From CANQBR01 sp964641395 (GTDB lineage Bacteria > Bacillota > Negativicutes > Acidaminococcales > Acidaminococcaceae): DNA of 14,647 nt. Under the pieces are notes generated by a model that worked only from the letters and a program-made list of their open reading frames with translations, searched no databases and was not told where the DNA came from. The DNA is taken from contig CAZXKQ010000035.1 in assembly GCA_964641395.1 (NCBI GenBank), positions 1 to 14,647 of the forward strand. The letters run 5' to 3'. Position numbers and translations under genes: made by a program. Shown here in pieces: positions 1-6,711 of the stretch; within the stretch, counting starts at the first letter, position 1; every line of letters begins with the position of its first letter.

Positions 1-2
1 GC

Positions 3-1874
3 AAGGACACCAAGGTTGAGGGTGCCGACGGAGTTTACGCCGCCCGCAGCGGTGCTGGCGATGGCAGCTTCACTGGCAATACAGTGACTGTGGCCGGCGG
101 CGCCACGGTGGCAGGCGGCGTCTACGCCGCTAACACCCTGGGCAGCGGCAACATGAAGGACAACGAAGTGCTGGTCGGCGGCGGCGCCAAGGTCGGCGGC
201 GACGTTATCGGTGCCTACGTAGGGGAGACCGGCAGCACTGGCGACGTCAGCGGCAACAAAGTGGAGGTGCGGGGCAAGGACACCACGGTCAGCGGCGTGG
301 TCTACGGCGGCCAGACCGCTAGCGGAGCCTTGGAGAACAACAGCGTGACCGTGTCCGGCAGGATTGAAGGCGAGGTAGTCGCCGCAGGCGTCACTGCTGA
401 GCAGCCCTCCACCAGGGCCGCCGGCGCTACCAACGGCAACACCGTCACCCTCTTAGGGGACGCCTGGCTGGAGAAGGCCGACGTGTACGGCGTGTACTAC
501 AGTAGCAAACCCGGGCCCGCCCAGCTCTCCGGCAGCGGCAACAAGCTGACCCTGGGGGACGAACAGAACGGCATGTGGTCCGGCCGGATTGTCAACAGCG
601 TCAACAACTTCAACGAGATAGAGTTCAACCGCTTTGAATGGAAGACAGATCAGGGGGTTGAGCAGGACGAAGGAGTGCTGTTCCTCACCCACGACAGGAA
701 TATGACCAGCGACTTGCTGGACACCGTGATCACCGCTAAGGAAATCGTAGCCCAGTCCGGCACTGTGCTCCACGAAGGCGACACCATGACCTGGATCAAC
801 ACCGCCGACGACGTCTTCGCAGAAGGCGGGAACATCGACAACGGCAAGGTGCAGACCCAGAACCTGCTGGTGGGCACCGCCATCGAGGGCACCCTGACCC
901 ACGAAGTGGAGGATGGCGACCTGGTGCTGAAGGTCAAGGACCTGCATGCTTCGGAGCAGGGCAAACCCCACGCCAACGCCAGGGCCATGGCCGTGTCCTT
1001 CCTGAACGAGGACCTGATCAACTACGTGCTGGAGAACCTTAGCCGGGATCACAGCGAAGGCTGGAAGACCTTCGCCATGCCCTACGGCACCTACAACAAG
1101 TTCGACCTAGGGGACGACATGACCCTGAAGGGCTGGAGCTTCCTGGCCGGCTTTGACGACGAGCGGCACATAGGTGAGGACGACGACGAGCTGAACTTCA
1201 CCCTCTTCTTCGAGATGGGCGACGGCAGGTACGACATCACCAACCACATCGGCGACACCTACTTCAGAGGCGACGGCACGGTTAAGTACTACGGCGGCGG
1301 CATCGCAGCCAGGTACCAGAAGCAGAACGGCGTGTTCTACGAAGCCTCCGTCCGGGGCGGCAAGATGGAGAACAAGATGTCCAACGGCTTCATGGACGGC
1401 TACGGCAACAGCTACGGCTACGACAGCGACAATGCCTACTACGGCTACCACGCCGCCATCGGCCGCATCTACAACATGGGCGAGGACGGGGCCTACACCC
1501 TGTACGCCAAGTTCTTCCATGTTTACGCCGAGGATGACGACTTCGTACTGAGCAACGGCGATGACTACGATATCGGCGGCATCACCAGCGATAGGCTGAA
1601 GGTGGGCGCCCGGATCGTGCCCAAGAAGGACCAGGCCTGGAGGGCCTACTACGGCCTGGCCTACGAGTACGAGTTCAACGGCGACGTGCACATGCGGGCC
1701 GAGGGCTATCCGGTAGAGTCGGACGACCTGAGAGGCGGCACCGGCGTGGCCGAGATCGGCGTCAACTACAAGAAGAACCCCGCCAGCCCCTGGAGCCTGG
1801 ATCTGAACATGAAGGGCTACGCAGGCATGAGGGACGGCATCAGCGGCCACCTGCAGGCCACCTACAGCTTCTAA
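3..1874 (+). CDS. Autotransporter, 3' part (beta-helix passenger end plus outer-membrane barrel)
   Basis: This is the C-terminal part of a type V secreted autotransporter. The reading frame is open to the left window edge, so the N-terminus and signal peptide lie outside; the GTG at 84 is an internal codon. Nucleotides 3 to about 600 encode imperfect repeats of about 31 residues with the pattern N-x-V-x-V-x-G followed by a V-Y-(A/G)-(A/G) turn, as expected for a right-handed beta-helix passenger. A linker of about 150 residues follows. From about 1055 to the stop, alternating aromatic and polar strands with Gly/Asp-rich turns form a barrel of about 270 residues ending in Tyr-Ser-Phe, the usual outer-membrane insertion signal. 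No cysteine is visible. A strong terminator follows immediately, so the gene ends its transcript here. Barrel identity is secure; the passenger function (adhesin or other) cannot be read from the sequence. Confidence 0.85.
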   Translation, partial: KDTKVEGADGVYAARSGAGDGSFTGNTVTVAGGATVAGGVYAANTLGSGNMKDNEVLVGGGAKVGGDVIGAYVGETGSTGDVSGNKVEVRGKDTTVSGVVYGGQTASGALENNSVTVSGRIEGEVVAAGVTAEQPSTRAAGATNGNTVTLLGDAWLEKADVYGVYYSSKPGPAQLSGSGNKLTLGDEQNGMWSGRIVNSVNNFNEIEFNRFEWKTDQGVEQDEGVLFLTHDRNMTSDLLDTVITAKEIVAQSGTVLHEGDTMTWINTADDVFAEGGNIDNGKVQTQNLLVGTAIEGTLTHEVEDGDLVLKVKDLHASEQGKPHANARAMAVSFLNEDLINYVLENLSRDHSEGWKTFAMPYGTYNKFDLGDDMTLKGWSFLAGFDDERHIGEDDDELNFTLFFEMGDGRYDITNHIGDTYFRGDGTVKYYGGGIAARYQKQNGVFYEASVRGGKMENKMSNGFMDGYGNSYGYDSDNAYYGYHAAIGRIYNMGEDGAYTLYAKFFHVYAEDDDFVLSNGDDYDIGGITSDRLKVGARIVPKKDQAWRAYYGLAYEYEFNGDVHMRAEGYPVESDDLRGGTGVAEIGVNYKKNPASPWSLDLNMKGYAGMRDGISGHLQATYSF

Positions 1875-1903
1875 GCAGCCAGGGGGCCAGCCCCAAAAAC
1901 ACG

Positions 1904-1936
1904 AGAGGGACGCAGTCTTGCGTCCCTCTTTCTCTT
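1904..1936 (+). terminator. Intrinsic terminator of the autotransporter gene
   Basis: A perfect 11-bp stem (AGAGGGACGCA with TGCGTCCCTCT) closes a 4-nt loop and is followed by a T-rich tail, 30 nt after the TAA stop of the autotransporter. It is well placed to end that transcript. Confidence 0.9.
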
Positions 1937-1983
1937 CTAGAAAAATATAAATATATAAATATAGATATATCATTCTAAACCAA

Positions 1984-2010
1984 CCCCCTGCCTGGCAGGG
2001 GCTTTGTTTT
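1984..2010. terminator. Likely bidirectional terminator between convergent genes
   Basis: CCCCTG and CAGGGG arms flank a 5-nt centre (CCTGG). The + side is followed by CTTTGTTTT, and the - side by GTTGGTTT. It lies just beyond the TGA stop of the DUF4127 gene on the - strand and behind the autotransporter terminator on the + strand, so it probably serves the DUF4127 gene and backs up the + terminator. The AT-rich stretch at 1937-1980 separates the two hairpins and shows no gene. Confidence 0.65.
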
Positions 2011-2012
2011 AG

Positions 2013-3650
2013 TCAGCCTCCCTCCCTCTCTCCTAGGCCGAAGCGGGCCTCCACCTGGATGTCCGCCTCAAAGATGCGGGGCCAGGGCAGGCGGGCGCCG
2101 GCCTCCAGCTCCCGCAGGTAGTAGGCCCCCTGGGCGTCCTGGTAGAAGCTGTGGCGGCCCAGGCAGTAGTGGAGCAGCTCCCGGGCCTGGCGGCGGACGA
2201 AGGCGTCTGCCTGCCGCTGGGCGTAGGCCCGCTCCCGGGGCTGGAGCCCTCCTGGTTCCAGGCCCATCACCTCCAGCTCCTGGCGCAGCTGGGGGTGGAG
2301 GAGCTTCTGGTAGGCGTAATCGTCCAGGAAGCGCTGGCAGAGGAAGAGGGCGTTCTGGGCGTAGAGGCGGGGCAGGTCCGCCGGCGGCACTTCCCGGCGG
2401 CGGAGGGTGAAGACGGCGGCCTGGGCCAGGGCGGAGCCGGCGCTGTTGCTGAAGGTGTTCCAGCCGGCGTAGGCCCCCAGCCGCAGCAGGGGCAGTTCCT
2501 CCTTCAGCAGGAGGGGGAGGAGGAGCTGCTCCCTTTCGTAGTCGGCGCTCAGGTCCAGCAGGGCCAGGGGGCAGGGGCCCTGGAGCAGTCGGGCCACCTC
2601 CGCCACCTGGCGGGGCCCCGGGCTGTAGCCCTGGTGGCCGCAGCTGACGTAGAGGCAGAAGTCCGCCTCCTCCAGGCTGGCCGCCTCCTCCAGCCCCAGG
2701 AGGGCCATTTTGTCCGCCAGGCTGCCGCTGACGGTGAGGGCCATGTAGGGCAGGTAGAGGTAGGGCAGGGAGGGGTGGGCGTAGCGGAGGTACACCTTGA
2801 GCCGCCGGCCGGCCAGGTAGCGACGGGCCAGGAGGAGGGCCGCCACCTCGTCCGCCCCGTAGGTGAGGGCGGCCTGCTTACGGGGGGAGGCGGCCAGCAG
2901 GGCGGCGGCCTGCTCCAGGCCGGCGTTGGCCAGGCTGAGGGGCTCGCTGTCGTCCTGGCCTAGGAGCCGCAGCCCCGGGCCGCTGTCCTGGCTGAGGAAG
3001 GCCCGGTTAAAGGCCCGGTTGGCCTGGTAGAGGTCCAGGTAGGCCGCCAGGATGGGGGCGGGGAGGTTCTCCCGCCGCTCCGCCAGGGCCTGGGCGGCGG
3101 TGAAGCTGCCTAGGCCGGCGGCGGCCGCCTCCTGGTTGTAGCGGTAGAGGCTGTAGCCGTACCAGCTGGCAGGAGGCCGGTCCGGGAGCCAGAGGCGAGG
3201 GACGATGGCGAAGACGCCCAGGTCGGGGCAGAGGGCCCCGTAGGCCTGCAGCTGGCGGAAGAAGGCCTGGGCGGCCGCCGGAGTGGGCTGGCGGCTCCGG
3301 GCGCTGCTCAGCCCCCCTAGCAGGTAGTTGTCGCTGCTGAGGAGGGCCCCCTGGCAGGAGGGCAGCACCTCCTCCAGCCACTGGCGGAGTTTTTCCTGCT
3401 GGGAGGGCTGTTTATAGTTGTCAAGAGCCTCCTTTGGGGGTAAAATTACCTTAGAGCCGGCCAAGGCCCCCAGGGCCTGGGGCAGGCTGGTGCACACCGG
3501 CCGGCTGTCCAGGGGCAGGAGGGCCAGCTGCTCCCTGGGGGGCAGGGGCGGCAGGGCTACAGGACGGGTGGCAGGCAGCCGCCAGCAGCACAGGTAGAAG
3601 AGGAGGCCGGGCAGGGCCAGGCCCGCCACTAAGTAGGACAGCCTGCCCAC
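2013..3650 (-). CDS. DUF4127 family protein with N-terminal membrane anchor or signal
   Basis: I recognise the DUF4127 pattern: a Leu-Asp-Ser-Arg-Pro motif shortly after the N-terminus, then a block around residues 95-120 with S-x-D-N-Y-L-x-G-G-L and S-x-R, and near the end P-W-x-R-I-F-E-x-D-I. The family has no established biochemical role that I know of. The first 20-25 residues form a hydrophobic segment, so the protein is probably exported or membrane-anchored with the domain outside the cytoplasm. The start is placed at the GTG at 3650 because GGGAGG (3659-3664 on this strand) lies 8 nt upstream; the longer GTG start at 3659 would overlap that ribosome site. The length, 545 residues, is about normal for the family. 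It is transcribed alone, divergently from glf, from its own promoter. Gly/Leu/Ala-rich composition produces many long false ORFs on the other strand. Family call good, function unknown. Confidence 0.85.
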   Translation of the reverse strand: MGRLSYLVAGLALPGLLFYLCCWRLPATRPVALPPLPPREQLALLPLDSRPVCTSLPQALGALAGSKVILPPKEALDNYKQPSQQEKLRQWLEEVLPSCQGALLSSDNYLLGGLSSARSRQPTPAAAQAFFRQLQAYGALCPDLGVFAIVPRLWLPDRPPASWYGYSLYRYNQEAAAAGLGSFTAAQALAERRENLPAPILAAYLDLYQANRAFNRAFLSQDSGPGLRLLGQDDSEPLSLANAGLEQAAALLAASPRKQAALTYGADEVAALLLARRYLAGRRLKVYLRYAHPSLPYLYLPYMALTVSGSLADKMALLGLEEAASLEEADFCLYVSCGHQGYSPGPRQVAEVARLLQGPCPLALLDLSADYEREQLLLPLLLKEELPLLRLGAYAGWNTFSNSAGSALAQAAVFTLRRREVPPADLPRLYAQNALFLCQRFLDDYAYQKLLHPQLRQELEVMGLEPGGLQPRERAYAQRQADAFVRRQARELLHYCLGRHSFYQDAQGAYYLRELEAGARLPWPRIFEADIQVEARFGLGEREGG

Positions 3651-3679
3651 AGGCTCCACCTCCCTTCCGTCTAGCCCCA

Positions 3680-3695
3680 GGCTGAGTTCTCAGCC
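3680..3695. promoter_or_regulatory. Inverted repeat at the DUF4127 transcription start (candidate operator)
   Basis: GGCTGAG and CTCAGCC are perfect 7-bp arms separated by TT. The element begins two bases downstream of the -10 hexamer of the - strand promoter and covers the predicted transcription start near 3691. Placement suggests a repressor site or a hairpin at the 5' end of the leader. No regulator gene is adjacent. Confidence 0.4.
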
Positions 3696-3697
3696 CT

Positions 3698-3726
3698 ATT
3701 ATAACATTTTTACCACAGCCAGTCTA
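3698..3726 (-). promoter_or_regulatory. Promoter of the DUF4127 gene
   Basis: On the - strand there is a perfect TATAAT (3698-3703) with TAGACT (3721-3726, four of six matches to TTGACA) exactly 17 nt upstream. The predicted start of transcription near 3691 gives a leader of about 40 nt before the GTG at 3650. Confidence 0.7.
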
Positions 3727-3750
3727 ATGCGCGCAAAGGGGAGGAAGAGG

Positions 3751-4857
3751 ATGGCATACGATTATCTCATCGTGGGGGCGGGCCTGTTCGGCGCCGTCTG
3801 CGCCCAAAGGTTGACCGAGGCAGGGAAGAAGTGCCTGGTAGTAGATCGGCGGCAGCACATCGCCGGCAACTGCTACAACGAGACGGTGGCAGGGGTGGAG
3901 GTCCACCGCTACGGCCCCCACGTCTTCCACACCAACGACGAGGGGGTGTGGCGCTACCTGAACCGCTTCACCAGCTTCAATAACTTCCGCCTGGGCACCC
4001 TGGCCAACTACCGGGGGGAGCTCTACTCCCTGCCCTTCAATATGTACACCTTCAACAAGATGTGGGGGGTCACCAGCCCCAAGGAGGCGGAGGCCATCAT
4101 CCGGCAGCAGCGGCAGGCCGCCAACATCCAGCAGCCCCGCAACCTGGCGGAGCAGGCGGTCTCCCTGGTGGGCACCGACATCTACCAGCGCCTGATCAAG
4201 GGCTACACGGAGAAGCAGTGGGGCCGGCCCTGTGAGGAGCTGCCCGCCTTCATCATCCGCCGCCTGCCGGTGCGCTTCACCTACGACAACAACTACTTCA
4301 ACGCCCGCTACCAGGGCATCCCCAGCCAGGGCTACACCCAGCTGGCAGCCCGGCTGCTGGAGGGCAGCGAGGTGCGGCTGGGAGTGGACTACCTGCAGGA
4401 AAGGGCGGAGCTGGGGAAGCTGGCGGAGCGGGTGGTCTACACCGGCCCCATCGACGAGTACTTCGGCTACGCTTACGGCTACCTAGGCTACAGGCTGGTG
4501 AAGTTTGAGACGGAGCTGCTGGACGAGGCCAACTACCAGGGGAACGCGGTGGTGAACTACACCGACCGGGAGGTGCCCTACACCCGCATCATCGAGCACA
4601 AGTGGTTCAATTTCGGCCTGGACAAGGAGGGGCGGGAGCTGCCCCAGACGGTGGTAAGCAGGGAGTACAGCGTAGAGTGGCAGCCGGGGGACGAGCCCTA
4701 CTACCCCATCAATGACGAGGCCAACAGCAGGCTCTACCAGCGCTACAAGGAGCTGGCGGCCAAGGAGGCGGGGGTGGTCTTCGGCGGCCGCCTGGCGGAG
4801 TACAGGTACTACGACATGGACCAGGTGGTGGCCTCGGCCCTGGCCGCCGCCCTCTAA
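3751..4857 (+). CDS. glf: UDP-galactopyranose mutase
   Basis: Glf is an FAD enzyme that converts UDP-galactopyranose to UDP-galactofuranose, the donor for galactofuranose in surface polysaccharides. The N-terminal dinucleotide fold shows G-A-G-L-F-G near residue 9, followed by the family block H-I-A-G-N-C-Y-N-E and Y-G-P-H-V-F-H-T-N. The middle has Y-T-E-K-Q-W-G and the R-x-P-V-R-x-T-Y-D-N-N-Y-F / Y-Q-G-I-P-x-x-G-Y-T signature; the C-terminal part has E-P-Y-Y-P-I-N-D and the G-G-R-L-A-E-Y-x-Y-Y-D-M-D block. All main motifs are intact. At 368 residues it matches the family length. The start at 3751 is preferred over the ATG at 3727 because GGAGG lies 6 nt upstream and the fold begins at once (M-A-Y-D-Y-L-I-V-G-A-G). 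It is the first gene of a run with rsmD, coaD and the coiled-coil gene. No other glycan gene is beside it. Confidence 0.95.
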   Translation: MAYDYLIVGAGLFGAVCAQRLTEAGKKCLVVDRRQHIAGNCYNETVAGVEVHRYGPHVFHTNDEGVWRYLNRFTSFNNFRLGTLANYRGELYSLPFNMYTFNKMWGVTSPKEAEAIIRQQRQAANIQQPRNLAEQAVSLVGTDIYQRLIKGYTEKQWGRPCEELPAFIIRRLPVRFTYDNNYFNARYQGIPSQGYTQLAARLLEGSEVRLGVDYLQERAELGKLAERVVYTGPIDEYFGYAYGYLGYRLVKFETELLDEANYQGNAVVNYTDREVPYTRIIEHKWFNFGLDKEGRELPQTVVSREYSVEWQPGDEPYYPINDEANSRLYQRYKELAAKEAGVVFGGRLAEYRYYDMDQVVASALAAAL

Positions 4858-4859
4858 GG

Positions 4860-5426
4860 ATGCGGATCATCGCCGGCCGCTGCCGGGGGCTGGTGCTGGC
4901 CGCCCCTAAGGATCTGCGGGTGCGGCCCACCGGGGACAGGGTGAAGGAGTCGGTGTTCGGCATCCTGGGCCGGGCCCTGCTAGGGGCCCAGGTGCTGGAC
5001 CTCTACGCCGGCAGCGGCAGCCTGGGCCTGGAGAGCTATTCCCGGGGAGCGGCCCGCATCACCTTCGTAGACAACAGCCGGGCCTCCCTGGCCCTGGTGG
5101 GGCGGAACGTGGCCCGCTGCCAGGCCCAGGAGCAGTGCCGGCTGCTGCTGGCCCCGGCCCTGAAGGCCCTGGAGCGCTTCCACCAGCAGGGGGAGCTGTT
5201 CCAGCTGGTCTTCGCCGACCCCCCCTACAACCAGGGGCAGGTGGCGGCCATCCTAGGGGCCCTGGAGGCCTGGCCCTGCCTGGCGCCGGAGGGCTGCCTG
5301 GTGCTGGAGCGCTCCGCCCACGAGGCCCTGCCTCCCCTGCCTCCGGGGCTGGAGCTGGCCCGGGAGGCCCGCTACGGGGAGACGGTGGTAGATTTTATAA
5401 AAAATTCCGGCAAGAAAAAGGGTTAA
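4860..5426 (+). CDS. rsmD: 16S rRNA (guanine966-N2)-methyltransferase RsmD
   Basis: RsmD transfers a methyl group from SAM to N2 of G966 in 16S rRNA of the small subunit. The sequence begins M-R-I-I-A-G-x-x-R-G, typical of the family, followed by R-P-T-x-D-R-V-K-E-S-V-F. The SAM-binding motif I is V-L-D-L-Y-A-G-S-G-S-L-G-L-E at residues 45-58, and the catalytic motif IV is D-P-P-Y at 120-123. The length of 188 residues is normal. The ATG lies 2 nt after the glf stop with only a weak AAGG before it, so translation is probably coupled to glf. The tail is lysine-rich (N-S-G-K-K-K-G). It precedes coaD, a common neighbour of rsmD in Firmicutes. Confidence 0.95.
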   Translation: MRIIAGRCRGLVLAAPKDLRVRPTGDRVKESVFGILGRALLGAQVLDLYAGSGSLGLESYSRGAARITFVDNSRASLALVGRNVARCQAQEQCRLLLAPALKALERFHQQGELFQLVFADPPYNQGQVAAILGALEAWPCLAPEGCLVLERSAHEALPPLPPGLELAREARYGETVVDFIKNSGKKKG

Positions 5427-5432
5427 AAGTTT

Positions 5433-5454
5433 TTCTGTCGAAATAGTGACAGAA
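5433..5454. repeat. Inverted repeat between rsmD and coaD
   Basis: TTCTGTC (5433-5439) and GACAGAA (5448-5454) are perfect 7-bp arms around an 8-nt centre, six bases after the rsmD stop. There is no T-tract after it, so it is not a good intrinsic terminator. It could be an operator or an RNA processing hairpin; the role is not known. Confidence 0.45.
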
Positions 5455-5478
5455 TGGAATCGCCTTGTGCTTATCCCG

Positions 5479-5505
5479 CCCCTGTCTGGCCCGGCCTGGC
5501 AGGGG
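5479..5505 (+). promoter_or_regulatory. GC-rich hairpin directly before the coaD ribosome site
   Basis: CCCCTG (5479-5484) and CAGGGG (5500-5505) form a 6-bp outer stem, and GGCC/GGCC can pair inside it. The hairpin ends 6 nt before the AGGAGG of coaD. It may stabilise the coaD part of the message after processing or damp read-through from rsmD. This is inference from base pairing only. Confidence 0.35.
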
Positions 5506-5522
5506 GACGTCAGGAGGTTATC

Positions 5523-6014
5523 GTGCGCAGAGCAGTGTGTCCTGGCAGCTTCGACCCGGTGACCCTAGGCCACATCGACATCTTCCAGCGGGCGGCCGCC
5601 ATCTTTGACGAGCTCATCGTCAGCGTCTTCCACAACCCCGGCAAGGACAGGGCCATGTTCTCCGTCCAGGAGCGGGTAGAGATGTTGCGGGAGGCCACCA
5701 GCCACATCCCCAACGTGCGGGTGACCGCCTTCTCCGGCCTCTTGAACGAGTTCTGCGCCAAGGAGGGGGTGCCCTTCATCGTCAGGGGGCTGCGGGCCTT
5801 CACCGACTTTGAGTACGAGTTCCAGCGGGCCCTGCTGATCAAGAGCATCGACAACAACTTAGAGACGGTCTTCATCATGACCAACGCTAAGTATTCCTTC
5901 GTCAGCTCCTCCGGGGTGCGGGAGCTGGCTACCTTCGGAGGCTGCCTGAAAGACCTGGTGCCTCCCTGCATCGAGGAGCATGTGCGGAAGCACGTTTATG
6001 AGAAATACGAATAA
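5523..6014 (+). CDS. coaD: Phosphopantetheine adenylyltransferase
   Basis: CoaD (PPAT) joins 4'-phosphopantetheine and ATP to give dephospho-CoA, the penultimate step of coenzyme A synthesis, in the cytoplasm. The nucleotidyltransferase signature is present: G-S-F-D-P-V-T-L-G-H near residues 8-17, the K-x-x-M-F-type loop as K-D-R-A-M-F-S, the block V-R-G-L-R-A-x-T-D-F-E-Y-E, and Y-S-F-V-S-S-S-x-V-R-E-L near the end. The start is the GTG at 5523 because AGGAGG (5512-5517) lies 5 nt upstream and the 163-residue product matches the family. An upstream in-frame ATG at 5454 would add 23 unrelated residues and lacks a ribosome site. The gene follows rsmD after 96 nt containing two inverted repeats. 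Confidence 0.95.
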   Translation: MRRAVCPGSFDPVTLGHIDIFQRAAAIFDELIVSVFHNPGKDRAMFSVQERVEMLREATSHIPNVRVTAFSGLLNEFCAKEGVPFIVRGLRAFTDFEYEFQRALLIKSIDNNLETVFIMTNAKYSFVSSSGVRELATFGGCLKDLVPPCIEEHVRKHVYEKYE

Positions 6015-6029
6015 GGAGCTGTGGTGGCC

Positions 6030-6614
6030 ATGATCGAGCACGAAAACGCCAATGTCAACCTGGACCGCATCTTTGAGGAGATGTACAACCTAATCAACGA
6101 GGCCAGCCGTCTGCCGCTTACGGACAAGATCCTCATCGAGGAGAGCGACCTGGTAGGGCTGATGGACGACCTGAAGGAGGCCATCCCCAAGGAGGTCAAA
6201 AGCGCCACCCAGGTCCTGGAGGAGCAGAAGCTGATCTTGAACAAGGCCCGCACCGATGCGGACCGGATCGTGGAGAACGCCCGGGTGGAGGCGGAGAGCA
6301 TCGTCACCAGGGCCCAGGGCAAGGCCCAGCAGCTGGTGCAGCAGGAGGAGATCGTCCTCCAGGCCAAGGCCGCCGCCGAGGACATCCGCAACGACAGCCA
6401 CCAGTACCAACTAAATGTGAAGAAGGATGCGGACGATTACGCCCTGCGGGTGAAGCAGGAAGCCCTCCAGTACGCCGAAGACATGCTGGACTACATCGGC
6501 AAGAACCTTCACTCCGCCCTGCAGGGGATAGAGGATAACCAGGGGAACATAGCGGCAGAGCAGAGGAGCATAGCCGGCATCGTGCCCCAGGAGCCGAAGG
6601 AAGACCTGGACTAA
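6030..6614 (+). CDS. Coiled-coil protein of the coaD operon, resembling ATP synthase subunit B or DivIVA
   Basis: I do not recognise a precise family. The product (194 residues from the ATG at 6030) is soluble, acidic and mostly helical. Residues from about 45 to 165 are rich in Ala, Glu, Gln, Lys and Arg with heptad-like spacing, the composition of a long coiled coil such as the stator stalk of ATP synthase or DivIVA-type proteins. There is no membrane segment at the N-terminus, which argues against a real F0 subunit b. AAGGAG (6013-6018) overlaps the coaD stop; GTG codons at 6021 and 6024 are alternative starts, the latter better spaced (5 nt) than the ATG (11 nt). It is clearly co-transcribed with coaD and is the last gene before a strong terminator. 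Similar short coiled-coil genes follow coaD in related Firmicutes as far as I recall; the role is unknown. Confidence 0.7.
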   Translation: MIEHENANVNLDRIFEEMYNLINEASRLPLTDKILIEESDLVGLMDDLKEAIPKEVKSATQVLEEQKLILNKARTDADRIVENARVEAESIVTRAQGKAQQLVQQEEIVLQAKAAAEDIRNDSHQYQLNVKKDADDYALRVKQEALQYAEDMLDYIGKNLHSALQGIEDNQGNIAAEQRSIAGIVPQEPKEDLD

Positions 6615-6628
6615 GGGTTAAAACTAAC

Positions 6629-6663
6629 ACAACCGACGCTGACGGCAGCGCCGGTTGTTTTTT
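6629..6663. terminator. Strong terminator after the glf-coaD gene run, probably bidirectional
   Basis: ACAACCG and CGGTTGT make a 7-bp outer stem, an A/C mismatch follows, then CGCTG/CAGCG pair around the loop ACGG. On the + strand a run of six T follows directly. On the - strand the same stem is followed by GTTAGTTTT, so it can also end the tmcAL transcript, whose stop is about 50 nt away. Confidence 0.92.
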
Positions 6664-6711
6664 ATTGCCATTATGGTGGTCAGAGCGCCCGGGGCTGCCG
6701 CCGGGCAGGGC

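Noticed and set aside
453..1973. Long - strand ORFs opposite the autotransporter (453-1052 and 1107-1973)
   Set aside because: They are low-complexity Val/Ala/His-rich shadows produced by strong third-position GC bias of the + gene, with no ribosome site or motif.
1937..1980. AT-rich tract that could be a promoter or origin-like element
   Set aside because: It lies between two terminators of convergent genes, with no start codon downstream and no DnaA-box-like or iteron pattern.
2151..2963. A 270-codon + ORF opposite the DUF4127 gene
   Set aside because: Gly/Gln/Glu-rich shadow of a clearly conserved gene on the other strand.
5454..5522. N-terminal extension of coaD from the ATG at 5454
   Set aside because: It lacks a ribosome site, overlaps the inverted repeat, and adds residues absent from the family; the GTG at 5523 has a canonical site.
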